A DNA stretch of 64,000 nucleotides from Methylotenera_A sp040387035 (lineage in GTDB: Bacteria > Pseudomonadota > Gammaproteobacteria > Burkholderiales > Methylophilaceae). The stretch spans positions 1 to 64,000 of the forward strand of contig JAZKEN010000007.1 of NCBI GenBank assembly GCA_040387035.1, given 5' to 3'. Below the pieces are notes generated by a model that saw nothing but the letters and a program-made list of their open reading frames with translations, was not told where the DNA came from and did no database searches. The position numbers and the translations under genes are program-made. Each line of letters begins with the position of its first letter. Position 1 is the stretch's first letter. Of the stretch, positions 16,838 through 25,562 are shown one piece after another.

Positions 16838-17950
16838 ATGGATTTAATCGTAGCCAGGCCAGAAGGTTTGTATTGTCCGCCTGGCGATTTTTATATTGAC
16901 CCTTGGCGGCCAGTGGAGCGTGCTGTAATTACGCATGGGCATGCCGATCATGCGCGCATGGGGCATACACACTATTTGGCCGCTGCCGTGGGTGAGGGCA
17001 TATTGCGCAAGCGTTTAGGTGCGGATATTAATTTGCTATCACTGGCATATGGCGAAAAAATTAATCATCATGGCGTTAGCCTGAGCTTGCATCCTGCCGG
17101 TCATGTGCTGGGTTCTGCGCAAGTGCGCCTGGAATACAAAGGTGAGGTTTGGGTGGCCTCTGGCGATTACAAGACAGAAGATGACGGCACTTGCGCTCCG
17201 TTTGAGAGCGTCTCCTGTCATACCTTTATTACAGAATCTACGTTTGGCCTGCCCATTTATCAGTGGCAAGCGCAAAGTGAAATCTTTGCGGATATTAATC
17301 AATGGTGGCAAAGCAATGCCGATAACAATAGGACCAGTGTTCTATTCTGTTATGCCTTTGGCAAAGCACAGCGCTTATTGTCTGGACTCAATCCCGCTAT
17401 AGGTCCCATTTTAGTTCATGGCGCGGTTGAACCTTTAAACCGCGTTTACCGTGAAGCGGGCGTGGATCTGCCTGCTACCCAATACGTCAGTGAAATGCAG
17501 GATACGTCGCAAATTCGTAAAAGCATTGTACTGGCGCCGCCTTCTGCACAAGGAACCAGCTGGATGAAACGGTTTGGCGACTATTCAGACGCGTTTGCCA
17601 GTGGTTGGATGCAATTACGCGGCACACGCAGGCGTCGCGGTGTGGATCGCGGTTTTATCATGTCAGATCATGCGGATTGGCCCGGGTTGCAAAGCGCCAT
17701 ATTGGCGACGGGTGCGGAGCGGGTATTTGTCACGCATGGGCAAGTGCACACCATGGTGCGCTGGCTGAACGAGCAAGGCTTGGATGCACAAGGCTTTACT
17801 ACCGAATATGGTGAAGAGGCGGCAGAAGCCGAAACCGGCCTGGCCACTGACAATGCGCCTGAAGCAGGCTTGCAAGAAAATACGGCATCAAAAGCCGGGT
17901 TACCACAGGAAAACACGGCGCATATGGATATTAATAAGGCGACCGTTTGA
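16838..17950 (+). CDS. Ligase-associated DNA exonuclease (metallo-beta-lactamase / beta-CASP type)
   Basis: This 370-residue nuclease is the first gene of the ligase-associated DNA repair set. THGHADHARMG (about 31-41) is the metal-binding HxHxDH motif. HPAGHVLGSAQV supplies the next histidine, ASGDYKTEDDGTCAPF the bridging aspartate, and SDHADWPGL and VTHGQ the later metal ligands. The family resembles eukaryotic SNM1 nucleases and RNA 3'-end processing factors and trims DNA ends before ligation. The last 45 residues are a Glu/Ala-rich tail beyond the fold. Its TGA overlaps the TTG start of the ligase gene (TTGA), so the four-gene set is translationally coupled. Confidence 0.92.
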   Translation: MDLIVARPEGLYCPPGDFYIDPWRPVERAVITHGHADHARMGHTHYLAAAVGEGILRKRLGADINLLSLAYGEKINHHGVSLSLHPAGHVLGSAQVRLEYKGEVWVASGDYKTEDDGTCAPFESVSCHTFITESTFGLPIYQWQAQSEIFADINQWWQSNADNNRTSVLFCYAFGKAQRLLSGLNPAIGPILVHGAVEPLNRVYREAGVDLPATQYVSEMQDTSQIRKSIVLAPPSAQGTSWMKRFGDYSDAFASGWMQLRGTRRRRGVDRGFIMSDHADWPGLQSAILATGAERVFVTHGQVHTMVRWLNEQGLDAQGFTTEYGEEAAEAETGLATDNAPEAGLQENTASKAGLPQENTAHMDINKATV

Positions 17951-19713
17951 AGTCCTTTGCTAATCTTTATGCGAGATTGGATGCAACAACCAGCAGCAAT
18001 GCCAAGCTGGCTGCGTTGCAGGATTATTTTATTGCGGCCAGTCCAGCCGATGCGGCTTGGGCGGTGTATTTTCTTTCCGGCGGGCGCCCGCGCCAACTAG
18101 TGCCCACCAAATTATTGCGTGAAATTACATTAACGGTTTCTGGCTTGCCGCCATGGCTGTTTGAAGAAAGCTACCAGGCGGTAGGTGATTTGGCTGAGAC
18201 AATGACTTTGCTGTTGCCTCAATCCACGCATACATCCGATGAAAGCCTGGCGCAATGGATAGAAAACAAGCTGTTGCCTTTGCGCGGCTTGACGCCTGAA
18301 GCATTAAGCGCGCAATTGCTGCCACTACTCAACCAGCTTGACCAGCAAAGCCTGCTGGTTTGCATTAAGTTGATCACGGGCAGTTTTAGAGTCGGTGTTT
18401 CACGCCTACTGGTGACCCGTGCATTGGCCGCGGTTGCGGGCATTGATGCAAAACGCATCGCACAGCGAATGGTTGGCTATAACGATTTGTCTGCCAAACC
18501 AGGCGCTGCGCATTACCTGCAATTGATTGCGCCGGTGAGTGAGCAGGGTGATGAGCGCATGGAAGGCCAACCATACCCGTTTTTCTTGGCGCATGCGCTG
18601 CAAATTCCTACCGATGAGTTTGATGCATCGATCGGCAGCCCGGATCAGTGGCAGGTGGAATGGAAGTGGGATGGCATACGCGCCCAATTGGTGAAGCGGG
18701 GCGGCCAATTGTGGGTTTGGTCGCGTGGTGAAGAGTTGGTAACAGAGCGTTTCCCGGAGTTAGACGTACTAGCCGATGGCTTGCCGGATGGCACCGTGAT
18801 CGATGGCGAAATAGTGGTGTGGAAGCATCATGCCACTAACGAACCGGTATTGAATACAGATGCCGTTGAGCTGCTTTCAGGGCAAGCCACAGAAGAACCA
18901 CAAGTACAGGTACAGCCATTTGCTTTATTACAGCAGCGAATCGGCCGTAAAACCTTAAGTGCAAAAATGCTGCAAAACATCCCGGTGGTGGTATTGGCTT
19001 ATGATCTATTGGAATGGCAAGGGCATGATTACCGCGATAAACCACAATCCGAGCGGCGCGAACAGTTGGAAACAGTGGTGGCATCTTGCAACCAGCCGCA
19101 ATTACAAATATCGGCTTTATTAACAGGCCAAAGCTGGCATGATTTAGACCGCCAGCGCGATGCATCACGTAGCCTGGGCGTTGAAGGCATGATGCTTAAA
19201 CGCAAAGATGCGCAATACGGGGTTGGCCGCACCAAAGACGTTGGTGTCTGGTGGAAATGGAAGATTGACCCCTATACGATAGATGCCGTGCTGATTTATG
19301 CGCAGACGGGCCATGGCAGGCGCGCCAGCTTATACACGGATTATACATTTGCGGTGTGGGACGCCGCTGATGGCGTGCCTGAGCGTAAACTGGTGCCTTT
19401 CGCCAAAGCGTATTCCGGCTTAACCGATGCAGAAATGCGTGAAGTGGATGCGATTATTCGTAAAACCACGCTTGAAAAATTCGGGCCAGTGCGTAGTGTG
19501 ACGCCCAGCATGGTGTTTGAACTGGGTTTTGAAGGCATTGCGTTAAGCTCGCGCCACAAAAGCGGCATCGCGGTGCGCTTTCCACGCATGCTGCGCTGGC
19601 GAAAAGATAAGCCAATCGCCGAGGCCGATACGCTGGCCAGCTTGCAGGACCTGCTGCCGCAAGCTTCACGTAACGCAAAAAATGCACTTGAACAAGATAG
19701 CCTATCCTCATGA
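17947..19713 (+). CDS. Ligase-associated ATP-dependent DNA ligase (LigB/LigC-type, damage response)
   Basis: This 588-residue ligase starts at TTG, overlapping the exonuclease stop. An N-terminal helical DNA-binding domain (about 1-200) precedes the catalytic core. Lys240 in EWKWDGIR is the adenylated lysine. DGTVIDGEIVVW, LAYDLLEW, GVEGMMLKRKDAQY and WWKWKIDP are the remaining nucleotidyl-transferase motifs. The OB-fold domain follows to about 560. This ligase class occurs together with the exonuclease, helicase and PdeM genes; loss of the set in Pseudomonas-type systems is linked to crosslink or cisplatin sensitivity. It is distinct from LigD encoded at 25563-28079. Its stop overlaps the helicase ATG as ATGA. 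Confidence 0.93.
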   Translation: MKSFANLYARLDATTSSNAKLAALQDYFIAASPADAAWAVYFLSGGRPRQLVPTKLLREITLTVSGLPPWLFEESYQAVGDLAETMTLLLPQSTHTSDESLAQWIENKLLPLRGLTPEALSAQLLPLLNQLDQQSLLVCIKLITGSFRVGVSRLLVTRALAAVAGIDAKRIAQRMVGYNDLSAKPGAAHYLQLIAPVSEQGDERMEGQPYPFFLAHALQIPTDEFDASIGSPDQWQVEWKWDGIRAQLVKRGGQLWVWSRGEELVTERFPELDVLADGLPDGTVIDGEIVVWKHHATNEPVLNTDAVELLSGQATEEPQVQVQPFALLQQRIGRKTLSAKMLQNIPVVVLAYDLLEWQGHDYRDKPQSERREQLETVVASCNQPQLQISALLTGQSWHDLDRQRDASRSLGVEGMMLKRKDAQYGVGRTKDVGVWWKWKIDPYTIDAVLIYAQTGHGRRASLYTDYTFAVWDAADGVPERKLVPFAKAYSGLTDAEMREVDAIIRKTTLEKFGPVRSVTPSMVFELGFEGIALSSRHKSGIAVRFPRMLRWRKDKPIAEADTLASLQDLLPQASRNAKNALEQDSLSS

Positions 19714-22585
19714 CGCAAAAAATATCGTCAGAGCTAGCGTTAAGCGAAACCATAGAGAGCGACCAGGCTTTTTCTACAAAAACGGAACAAATCTCTAAAA
19801 AATTTACGCTGAGCAAGGCCTGGTTTTTACAAAAAGGCTGGCAGCCGTTCCCGTTTCAACAAAAAGTATGGCAAGCCGTAGCGCAAGGCCAATCGGGCAT
19901 GCTGCACGCCACCACCGGCGCGGGTAAAACCTATGCGGTTTGGATGGCCGCCATTGAACGTTTTACCAGTAAAAAACCGCTCATCGCAACGCCTGCCACA
20001 AAACGTAAACCACCGGCACAACAGCTCACCGTGTTGTGGATTACGCCCATGCGCGCATTGGCCGCCGATACCGAACGTGCATTAATAGCCCCCATTAATG
20101 AATTGAACCTGCAATGGAGTGNNNNNNNNNNNNNNNNNNNNNNNNNNNNNNNNNNNNNNNNNNNNNNNNNNNNNNNNNNNNNNNNNNNNNNNNNNNNNNN
20201 NNNNNNNNNNNNNNNNNNNNNGATACCGAACGTGCATTAATAGCCCCCATTAATGAATTGAACCTGCAATGGAGTGTAGGTTTGCGCACCGGCGATACCA
20301 GCAGCGCTGAGCGCACTCGGCAGTCTAAACGACTACCCACGGCACTGATTACCACACCGGAGAGCCTGACCCTTTTATTAACGCGCCCAGATGCCGCACA
20401 AACGTTTTCCAGCCTGCAGATGGTGGTGGTGGATGAATGGCACGAATTAATCGGCAACAAGCGCGGCGTTCAGTTGCAATTGGCCCTGGCAAGACTGCGC
20501 CGCTGGCAACCGCAACTGATTACCTGGGGCTTGTCCGCCACACTGGGTAACTTGCAACATGCCATGGATGTACTGATTCCTGCCGCTGCTGACCCGATTT
20601 TAGTGCAGGGTAAACTGGCTAAAGATTTGCTGATCGATACCTTATTACCCCCCGGAATTGAGCGCTTCCCCTGGGCCGGGCATCTTGGTTTACGCATGCT
20701 GCCGCAGGTTGTCGAGCAGGTAGAATCCAGTGCAAGCAGCCTGATCTTTACTAACACGCGCTCCCAATGTGAAATATGGTATCAAGCCTTGCTGGAGGCA
20801 CGGCCGGACTGGGCGGGGCTAATCGCCTTACATCATGGTTCGCTAGACAGGCATGTGCGCGAATGGGTTGAACTGGGTTTAAAAGAAGGCCGGCTCAAAG
20901 CGGTGGTGTGTACATCCAGCCTGGATTTAGGCGTAGACTTTTTACCGGTAGAACGTGTGTTGCAGATTGGTTCACCCAAAGGCATCGCGCGTTTGATGCA
21001 GCGTGCTGGCCGCTCTGGCCATGCGCCCGGCCGCGCGTCGCGCTTAACCATGGTGCCCACGCATAGCATGGAATTGATTGAGTCAATCGCCGCACAAGAT
21101 GCCATTGCAGCCCGCAATATTGAACCGCGCGAATCGCCGCGCAAACCGCTGGACGTGCTGGTGCAGCATCTGGTGACCATTGCGCTGGGCGGCGGGTTTA
21201 TTGCACAAGAATTATTGGCTGAGGTGCGCAGTTGTTATGCCTATCGCCAGTTAACCGATGAAGAATGGCAATGGGCATTGGCTTTTGTGCGCCATGGCGG
21301 CGAATCGCTGGCCGCGTATCCGGATTACCGCCGCGCTATTCCTGATGAGCACGGGGTTTGGCATGTGCCTGATGCGCAATTGGCCAGGCGGCATCGTATG
21401 AGTATTGGCACCATCGTCAGCGATTCCAGCATGGCGGTTAAATTCTGGAGTAAAGGCGCATCAGGGAAAAGTTTAGGTTCGGTAGAAGAAAATTTCATTG
21501 CCCGCCTGAAGCCGGGTGACCATTTTCTATTTGGGGGCAGGTTGTTAGAATTAGTGCGCGTGCACGAAATGACCGCGTTTGTGAGCAAAGCAACCGGCAA
21601 AAAAGCGGCAGTACCGCGCTGGAACGGTGGCCGGCTGCCGCTTTCCAGCGAGCTTGCCCATGCAATGGTGCTGCGTATGGATGCCGCTTCCCATGGCCAA
21701 TTTAAAGGTGCGGAAATGCAGATGCTTAAGCCCTTGCTGCAGGTGCAATGCGATTGGTCGGCTTTGCCAACCAAGACTACGTTGCTGGCAGAATCGCTAC
21801 ATTCGCGCGAAGGCTGGCATTTATTTTTATACCCTTATGCCGGGCGTAGCGTGCATTTGGGTTTGGCAAGTTTGCTGGCCTGGCGAATCGGCAAGCATCA
21901 GCCTAATACCTTTTCAATCGCCGTCAACGATTACGGCCTAGAGCTGCTTTCTGCCACCGCGGTGGATTGGCAGCTTGGGTTAGATAAAGCAATTTTCAGT
22001 GAGGAACATTTATTAGAGGATGTGCTGGGTAGCCTGAATGCCAGCGAGCTGGCACAGCGCCGCTTTAGGGAGATTGCGCGTATTTCAGGGCTGGTTTTTT
22101 CCGGTTTTCCGGGCGCCAATAAAAGTGCCAAGCAAGTGCAGGCTTCGTCTGGATTGTTTTTTGAGGTATTCCAAAAGTATGACCCTAAAAATTTATTGCT
22201 AAGCCAAGCGCAAAATGAAGTGCTGCAACAAGAGCTGGATATGACGCGATTAACAGAAACCTTGCGCCATTTAGCGCAAAAACAATTGCAGCTGATGCAC
22301 ATCAAAAGGCCTACGCCGTTTGCTTTTCCGCTGTTGGTTGAGCGCTTTCGTGAAAGTAGCAGCTCGGAAAAACTGGCTGACCGCATCGCGCGCATGGTGG
22401 CCGATTTGGAAAAAGCGGCAGGGGCAGGCGCCTATCAGCCTGCAGAATCAGTGCTACAGCAAACGCAATTTAATGCACCGGAGCAGCCAATCAGAAAACG
22501 CGAACGTGAGCGTAAAACCGGCTTGCCCAAAAAAAGCCGGCCGCGTAGCCGAATTATTCCGCCAAGATTACGTCATGGCTTATAG
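19710..22585 (+). CDS. Ligase-associated DEXH-box helicase, split only by a false gap
   Basis: This is a large superfamily-2 helicase of the Lhr type. The P-loop ATTGAGKT and LWITPMRALAAD lie before the N gap (20122-20221). TTPESL, DEWHELIGNKRG (DEXH), WGLSATLG, FTNTRSQCE, TSSLDLGVDF and QRAGRSGH lie after it. As printed, the two halves are in different frames. Removing the 100 Ns and one copy of the 55-base flank (155 bases) joins them in one frame of 906 residues, the usual size, so the gene is intact. A C-terminal Lhr-like extension ends in a basic tail (KRERERKTGLPKKSRPR). It presumably unwinds or remodels DNA for the companion nuclease and ligase. Confidence 0.92.
20067..20276. other. 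Scaffold gap (100 N) with identical 55-base flanks inside the helicase
   Basis: Bases 20067-20121 are repeated exactly at 20222-20276 around 100 Ns. Deleting 155 bases restores a single open frame, as frame arithmetic shows (the downstream frame shifts by 155, that is 2 modulo 3, onto the upstream frame). This is independent evidence that the gap is an artefact. Confidence 0.92.
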
Positions 22586-22620
22586 TTGAATGGGTTAATT
22601 GAGTAACTAATACTGCATCA

Positions 22621-23319
22621 ATGAAAACACAACATTCTTTAACCATTAACAAGCAGGAATTTATCGTGCTGGCAGACAAAGCACTGTATTGGCCGCAGCA
22701 AAAATCGCTACTGATTGCAGATGCGCATTTTGGCAAAGCCGCGGCTTATCGCGCTTTGGGCCAGCCTGTGCCGCAGGGCACTACCAGCCGCAACCTGCAA
22801 AGATTAGATGCCTTGTTAAAACAACATGCAGTCGAAAAAATAATCTTTTTGGGCGATTTTCTGCATGCGCCCAAGTCACATGCGTTTTCCACCCTTTCGG
22901 CCTTACGCAGCTGGCGGCTGGAAAATGCGCATATCCAATGTATCTTGATTCGCGGTAATCACGATCTACGCGCGGGTGACCCGCCAGCCGATTTGGATTT
23001 TAACGTAGTCACTGAGCCATACTTGGTGGATGGTTTTGCGTTGCAGCATATTCCTAAACCACATGCAACGCACCATGTGATTGCCGGTCATGTGCACCCT
23101 GTGTATCGCTTATTGGGAAAGGGCAGGCAAAGCATCAAATTGCCTTGCTGTTACCACACCCCGGATTTGACTTTGTTACCCTCATTTGGCGAATTTACAG
23201 GCGGCTACCTGGTTGAAAAAGATGAGCATAGCCAATTGTTTATATTAAATGGCGAGTGTGTTTGGCCCATTAAAACAGAGCCCTGGCAGGCAAATGATAA
23301 GATAAGTGACAATATTTAA
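22621..23319 (+). CDS. pdeM: Ligase-associated phosphoesterase PdeM
   Basis: This 232-residue calcineurin-like metallophosphoesterase is the fourth member of the ligase-associated set. Its metal motifs are complete: IADAHFGK (about 32-39), FLGDFLHAPKS, IRGNHDLRAGDPP and IAGHVHPVYRL. KLPCCY and GEFTGGY follow. The gene order exonuclease-ligase-helicase-PdeM is the known arrangement. It probably processes DNA ends as an endonuclease or phosphoesterase. It begins 35 bases after the helicase and is followed nine bases later by a glycosylase gene, so the operon appears to have five genes. Confidence 0.92.
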   Translation: MKTQHSLTINKQEFIVLADKALYWPQQKSLLIADAHFGKAAAYRALGQPVPQGTTSRNLQRLDALLKQHAVEKIIFLGDFLHAPKSHAFSTLSALRSWRLENAHIQCILIRGNHDLRAGDPPADLDFNVVTEPYLVDGFALQHIPKPHATHHVIAGHVHPVYRLLGKGRQSIKLPCCYHTPDLTLLPSFGEFTGGYLVEKDEHSQLFILNGECVWPIKTEPWQANDKISDNI

Positions 23320-23328
23320 GTTTAGGCA

Positions 23329-23829
23329 ATGAGTATGTTAACAAGCTTTCCTGCATTAGCAGACCGATCAGCCCAGGTGCTTATTTTGGGCAGTATGCCC
23401 GGAATCGTTTCGCTTCAGGCCAGCCAATATTATGCGCATCCACGCAATAGCTTTTGGCCTATTATGGCGAGCATTTACGGGTTTGATGCACAAGCCGACT
23501 ATGAAATCAAAGTGCAAAGAGTGCTGGTGAAGCACATAGCGATTTGGGATGTTTTGCAAAGCTGTGAGCGCTTAGGCAGCCTGGATAGCGCGATTGTGAA
23601 CGGTTCCAGGGTAGCCAATGATTTTAGCCTGTTTTTTCAACAGCATCCGCAGATTAAGTGCATCTGTTTTAACGGCGCAGAGGCGGAAAAAAGTTTTAAT
23701 CGTTTTGTGTTGCCGCACATGGATTTATCACATTTTAAGCTGGTGCGCTTACCCTCTACCAGCCCGGCAAACACACAAAGCTTTGCCCAAAAGCAGGCCG
23801 CATGGGCGCAGGTATTGACGGCTTTATAG
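23329..23829 (+). CDS. Hypoxanthine-DNA glycosylase (uracil-DNA glycosylase family 6)
   Basis: This 166-residue protein has the family signature at the N-terminus: VLILGSMPGIVSLQASQYYAHPRNSFWP (about 17-44). IAIWDVLQSCERLGSLDSAI, a central ICFNGAEAEKSF strand and LPSTSPAN near the end complete the uracil-glycosylase fold. Family 6 enzymes remove deaminated adenine (hypoxanthine) from DNA. It follows PdeM by nine bases and is convergent with the SDR gene. Its inclusion in the ligase-associated operon is an inference from spacing. Confidence 0.88.
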   Translation: MSMLTSFPALADRSAQVLILGSMPGIVSLQASQYYAHPRNSFWPIMASIYGFDAQADYEIKVQRVLVKHIAIWDVLQSCERLGSLDSAIVNGSRVANDFSLFFQQHPQIKCICFNGAEAEKSFNRFVLPHMDLSHFKLVRLPSTSPANTQSFAQKQAAWAQVLTAL

Positions 23830-23845
23830 ATCGATTGCTTCAAAT

Positions 23846-24712
23846 CTAGCCATTGATTATTTCACCCCCATTAGGGTGCAGCACTTGCCCTGACATGTAA
23901 GAAGAGTCGTCAGACGCCAGGAAAACATAGCAGGGCGCCACTTCGCTGGGCTGCCCAGCCCTGCCCATCGGCGTATTGGTGCCAAACTTTTTGGTTTCGG
24001 ATGGGGTTAATGTAGAAACAATCAGCGGCGTCCAAATAGGGCCGGGCGCCACGGCATTGACATAAATGCCTTTTTTAATCAGTTGTTTGGACAATGAGCG
24101 TGTAAAAGTCACAATGGCGCCTTTGGTGGCAGAGTAATCCACCAAATGATCGCTGCCACGATAAGCGGTAACCGAAGCCGTGTTAATGATACTGCTGCCT
24201 TTTTTTAGGTACGGTAACGCCGCTTTAACCACATAAAACAGCGGGTAAACATTCACCGTGAACGTATCGATAAACTGGTCGGAATCAATTTCACTGAAGT
24301 CATCTTTTGAAGTATGTTCCGCTGCGTTGTTCACCAGCACATCCAGCTGGCCAAAGCGCTTAATTGTTTTAGCCACGATGGATTCACAAAACGCTTTGTC
24401 CCTTAAATCGCCCGCAATCAGCAAACACTCTGAGCCAGCTTGCTCAATCAATTGTTTGGTTTTTTCAGCATCTTCATGTTCATCCAGGTATTGAATCGCC
24501 AAATAAGCGCCTTCCATGGCGAATGCCAACGCCACTGCACGGCCAATGCCACTATCGCCACCTGTGATCAAGGCCACTTTCTGATCCAGTTTTTGGCTTG
24601 CACGGTAATCTTTGCTAATAAATTCGGGTTGCGGATTCATTTTACTTTCAAGACCGGGCTTGCGGCTTTGCGTTTGTGCCGGGTTAAATTTTTTCTGTGT
24701 ACCTTTTTTCAT
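23846..24712 (-). CDS. SDR-family oxidoreductase (YghA-like), NHEJ operon end
   Basis: This 288-residue short-chain dehydrogenase has a GGAG ribosome binding site. The N-terminal extension (KKFNPAQTQSRKPGLESKMNP) is typical of the YghA/general-stress subgroup. The coenzyme motif is TGGDSGIGRAVA (about 51-62), then VNNAAEH. The catalytic Ser is in NTASVTAYRG and the Tyr-Lys pair in VDYSATK. PGPIWTPL and YMSGQVLHPNGG close the fold. The substrate is unknown; the subgroup is often part of stress regulons. It lies 29 bases after ku and reads in the same direction, so it is probably the last gene of the ligD-ku operon. Confidence 0.9.
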   Translation of the reverse strand: MKKGTQKKFNPAQTQSRKPGLESKMNPQPEFISKDYRASQKLDQKVALITGGDSGIGRAVALAFAMEGAYLAIQYLDEHEDAEKTKQLIEQAGSECLLIAGDLRDKAFCESIVAKTIKRFGQLDVLVNNAAEHTSKDDFSEIDSDQFIDTFTVNVYPLFYVVKAALPYLKKGSSIINTASVTAYRGSDHLVDYSATKGAIVTFTRSLSKQLIKKGIYVNAVAPGPIWTPLIVSTLTPSETKKFGTNTPMGRAGQPSEVAPCYVFLASDDSSYMSGQVLHPNGGEIING

Positions 24713-24741
24713 GTTTGCTCCTTAATAGGATTCGATACTGC

Positions 24742-25536
24742 TTATTTGCGTTTTTGCAAACTTTTGGCCAGCAATTCAGTCAGGTCGATCACGTTCGATT
24801 CAGCCGTGTCGCTTGGCTCATCTTCCATTGAAGTAACGATTTTACCTTCGCCCGCTTTTACCTTTTTATCCACCAATTTATGGATGGACTGGGTAAAATT
24901 ATCTTTATAATCATCAGGTTTCCACGAATTTGTGAGTTCATTAATCAGCTGCTTCGCCATTTTTAACTCGGTTTCCTTCAAGTCTTTTTTGCCATTTTCG
25001 GGCAGCTTGATGTCTTGTGCCGAACGTATTTCACTTGCCCAGCGAATGGTGTTGAGCATCAGGCCATTTTCCATCGGGATCAAGGCAGCCAAATGCTCTT
25101 TGGTGTGCAGCACAACGCGCGCAATGCCAATAACCTCTGTCTGCTTCATGGCCTCACGCAACAGTGCGTAAACCTTTTCGGCCTTTGCAGCCGGCTCTAG
25201 GAAATAAGGCTGTTCCAATAGATTGAAATTGATTTCGCTGGCTTTAACAAACGACTCAATTTCAATGGTTTGTGTGGTTTTGGGGTAGGCAGCTTTGATT
25301 TCCTCATCGCTTAATACAATGTATTCGCCATTTTCCTGCTTGATACCTTTTACGATATGCTCTTTTTCGATTTCTTTACCGGTCACCTTATTGATGCGTT
25401 TATAGCCCACCGGGTCCATTGAGCGCTTATCCAGCCAATCAAAATCCACGCTGATATCCTGGGCGGCAGGGTATAAAGTAACCGGCACATGAACCAACCC
25501 AAAGCTGATGGCACCTTTCCAAATGGCGTGAGGCAT
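24742..25536 (-). CDS. ku: Ku protein, non-homologous end joining
   Basis: This 264-residue protein starts at the ATG of MPHAIWKGAISFGLV, the classic bacterial Ku N-terminus; an upstream in-frame TTG is rejected. HVPVTLYPA, RINKVTGKEIEKEHIVKG, IVLSDEEIKAA, IEIESFV, YFLEPAAKAEKVYALLREA and GIARVVLHTKEHLA follow in the expected order. The C-terminus is basic (LLAKSLQKRK), as in Ku proteins that bind LigD and DNA. Ku forms a homodimeric ring on double-strand ends and recruits LigD. It starts 26 bases after the ligD stop and shares its operon. Confidence 0.96.
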   Translation of the reverse strand: MPHAIWKGAISFGLVHVPVTLYPAAQDISVDFDWLDKRSMDPVGYKRINKVTGKEIEKEHIVKGIKQENGEYIVLSDEEIKAAYPKTTQTIEIESFVKASEINFNLLEQPYFLEPAAKAEKVYALLREAMKQTEVIGIARVVLHTKEHLAALIPMENGLMLNTIRWASEIRSAQDIKLPENGKKDLKETELKMAKQLINELTNSWKPDDYKDNFTQSIHKLVDKKVKAGEGKIVTSMEDEPSDTAESNVIDLTELLAKSLQKRK

Positions 25537-25562
25537 ATTTTTTTCCAATCTTTCTAAATCAG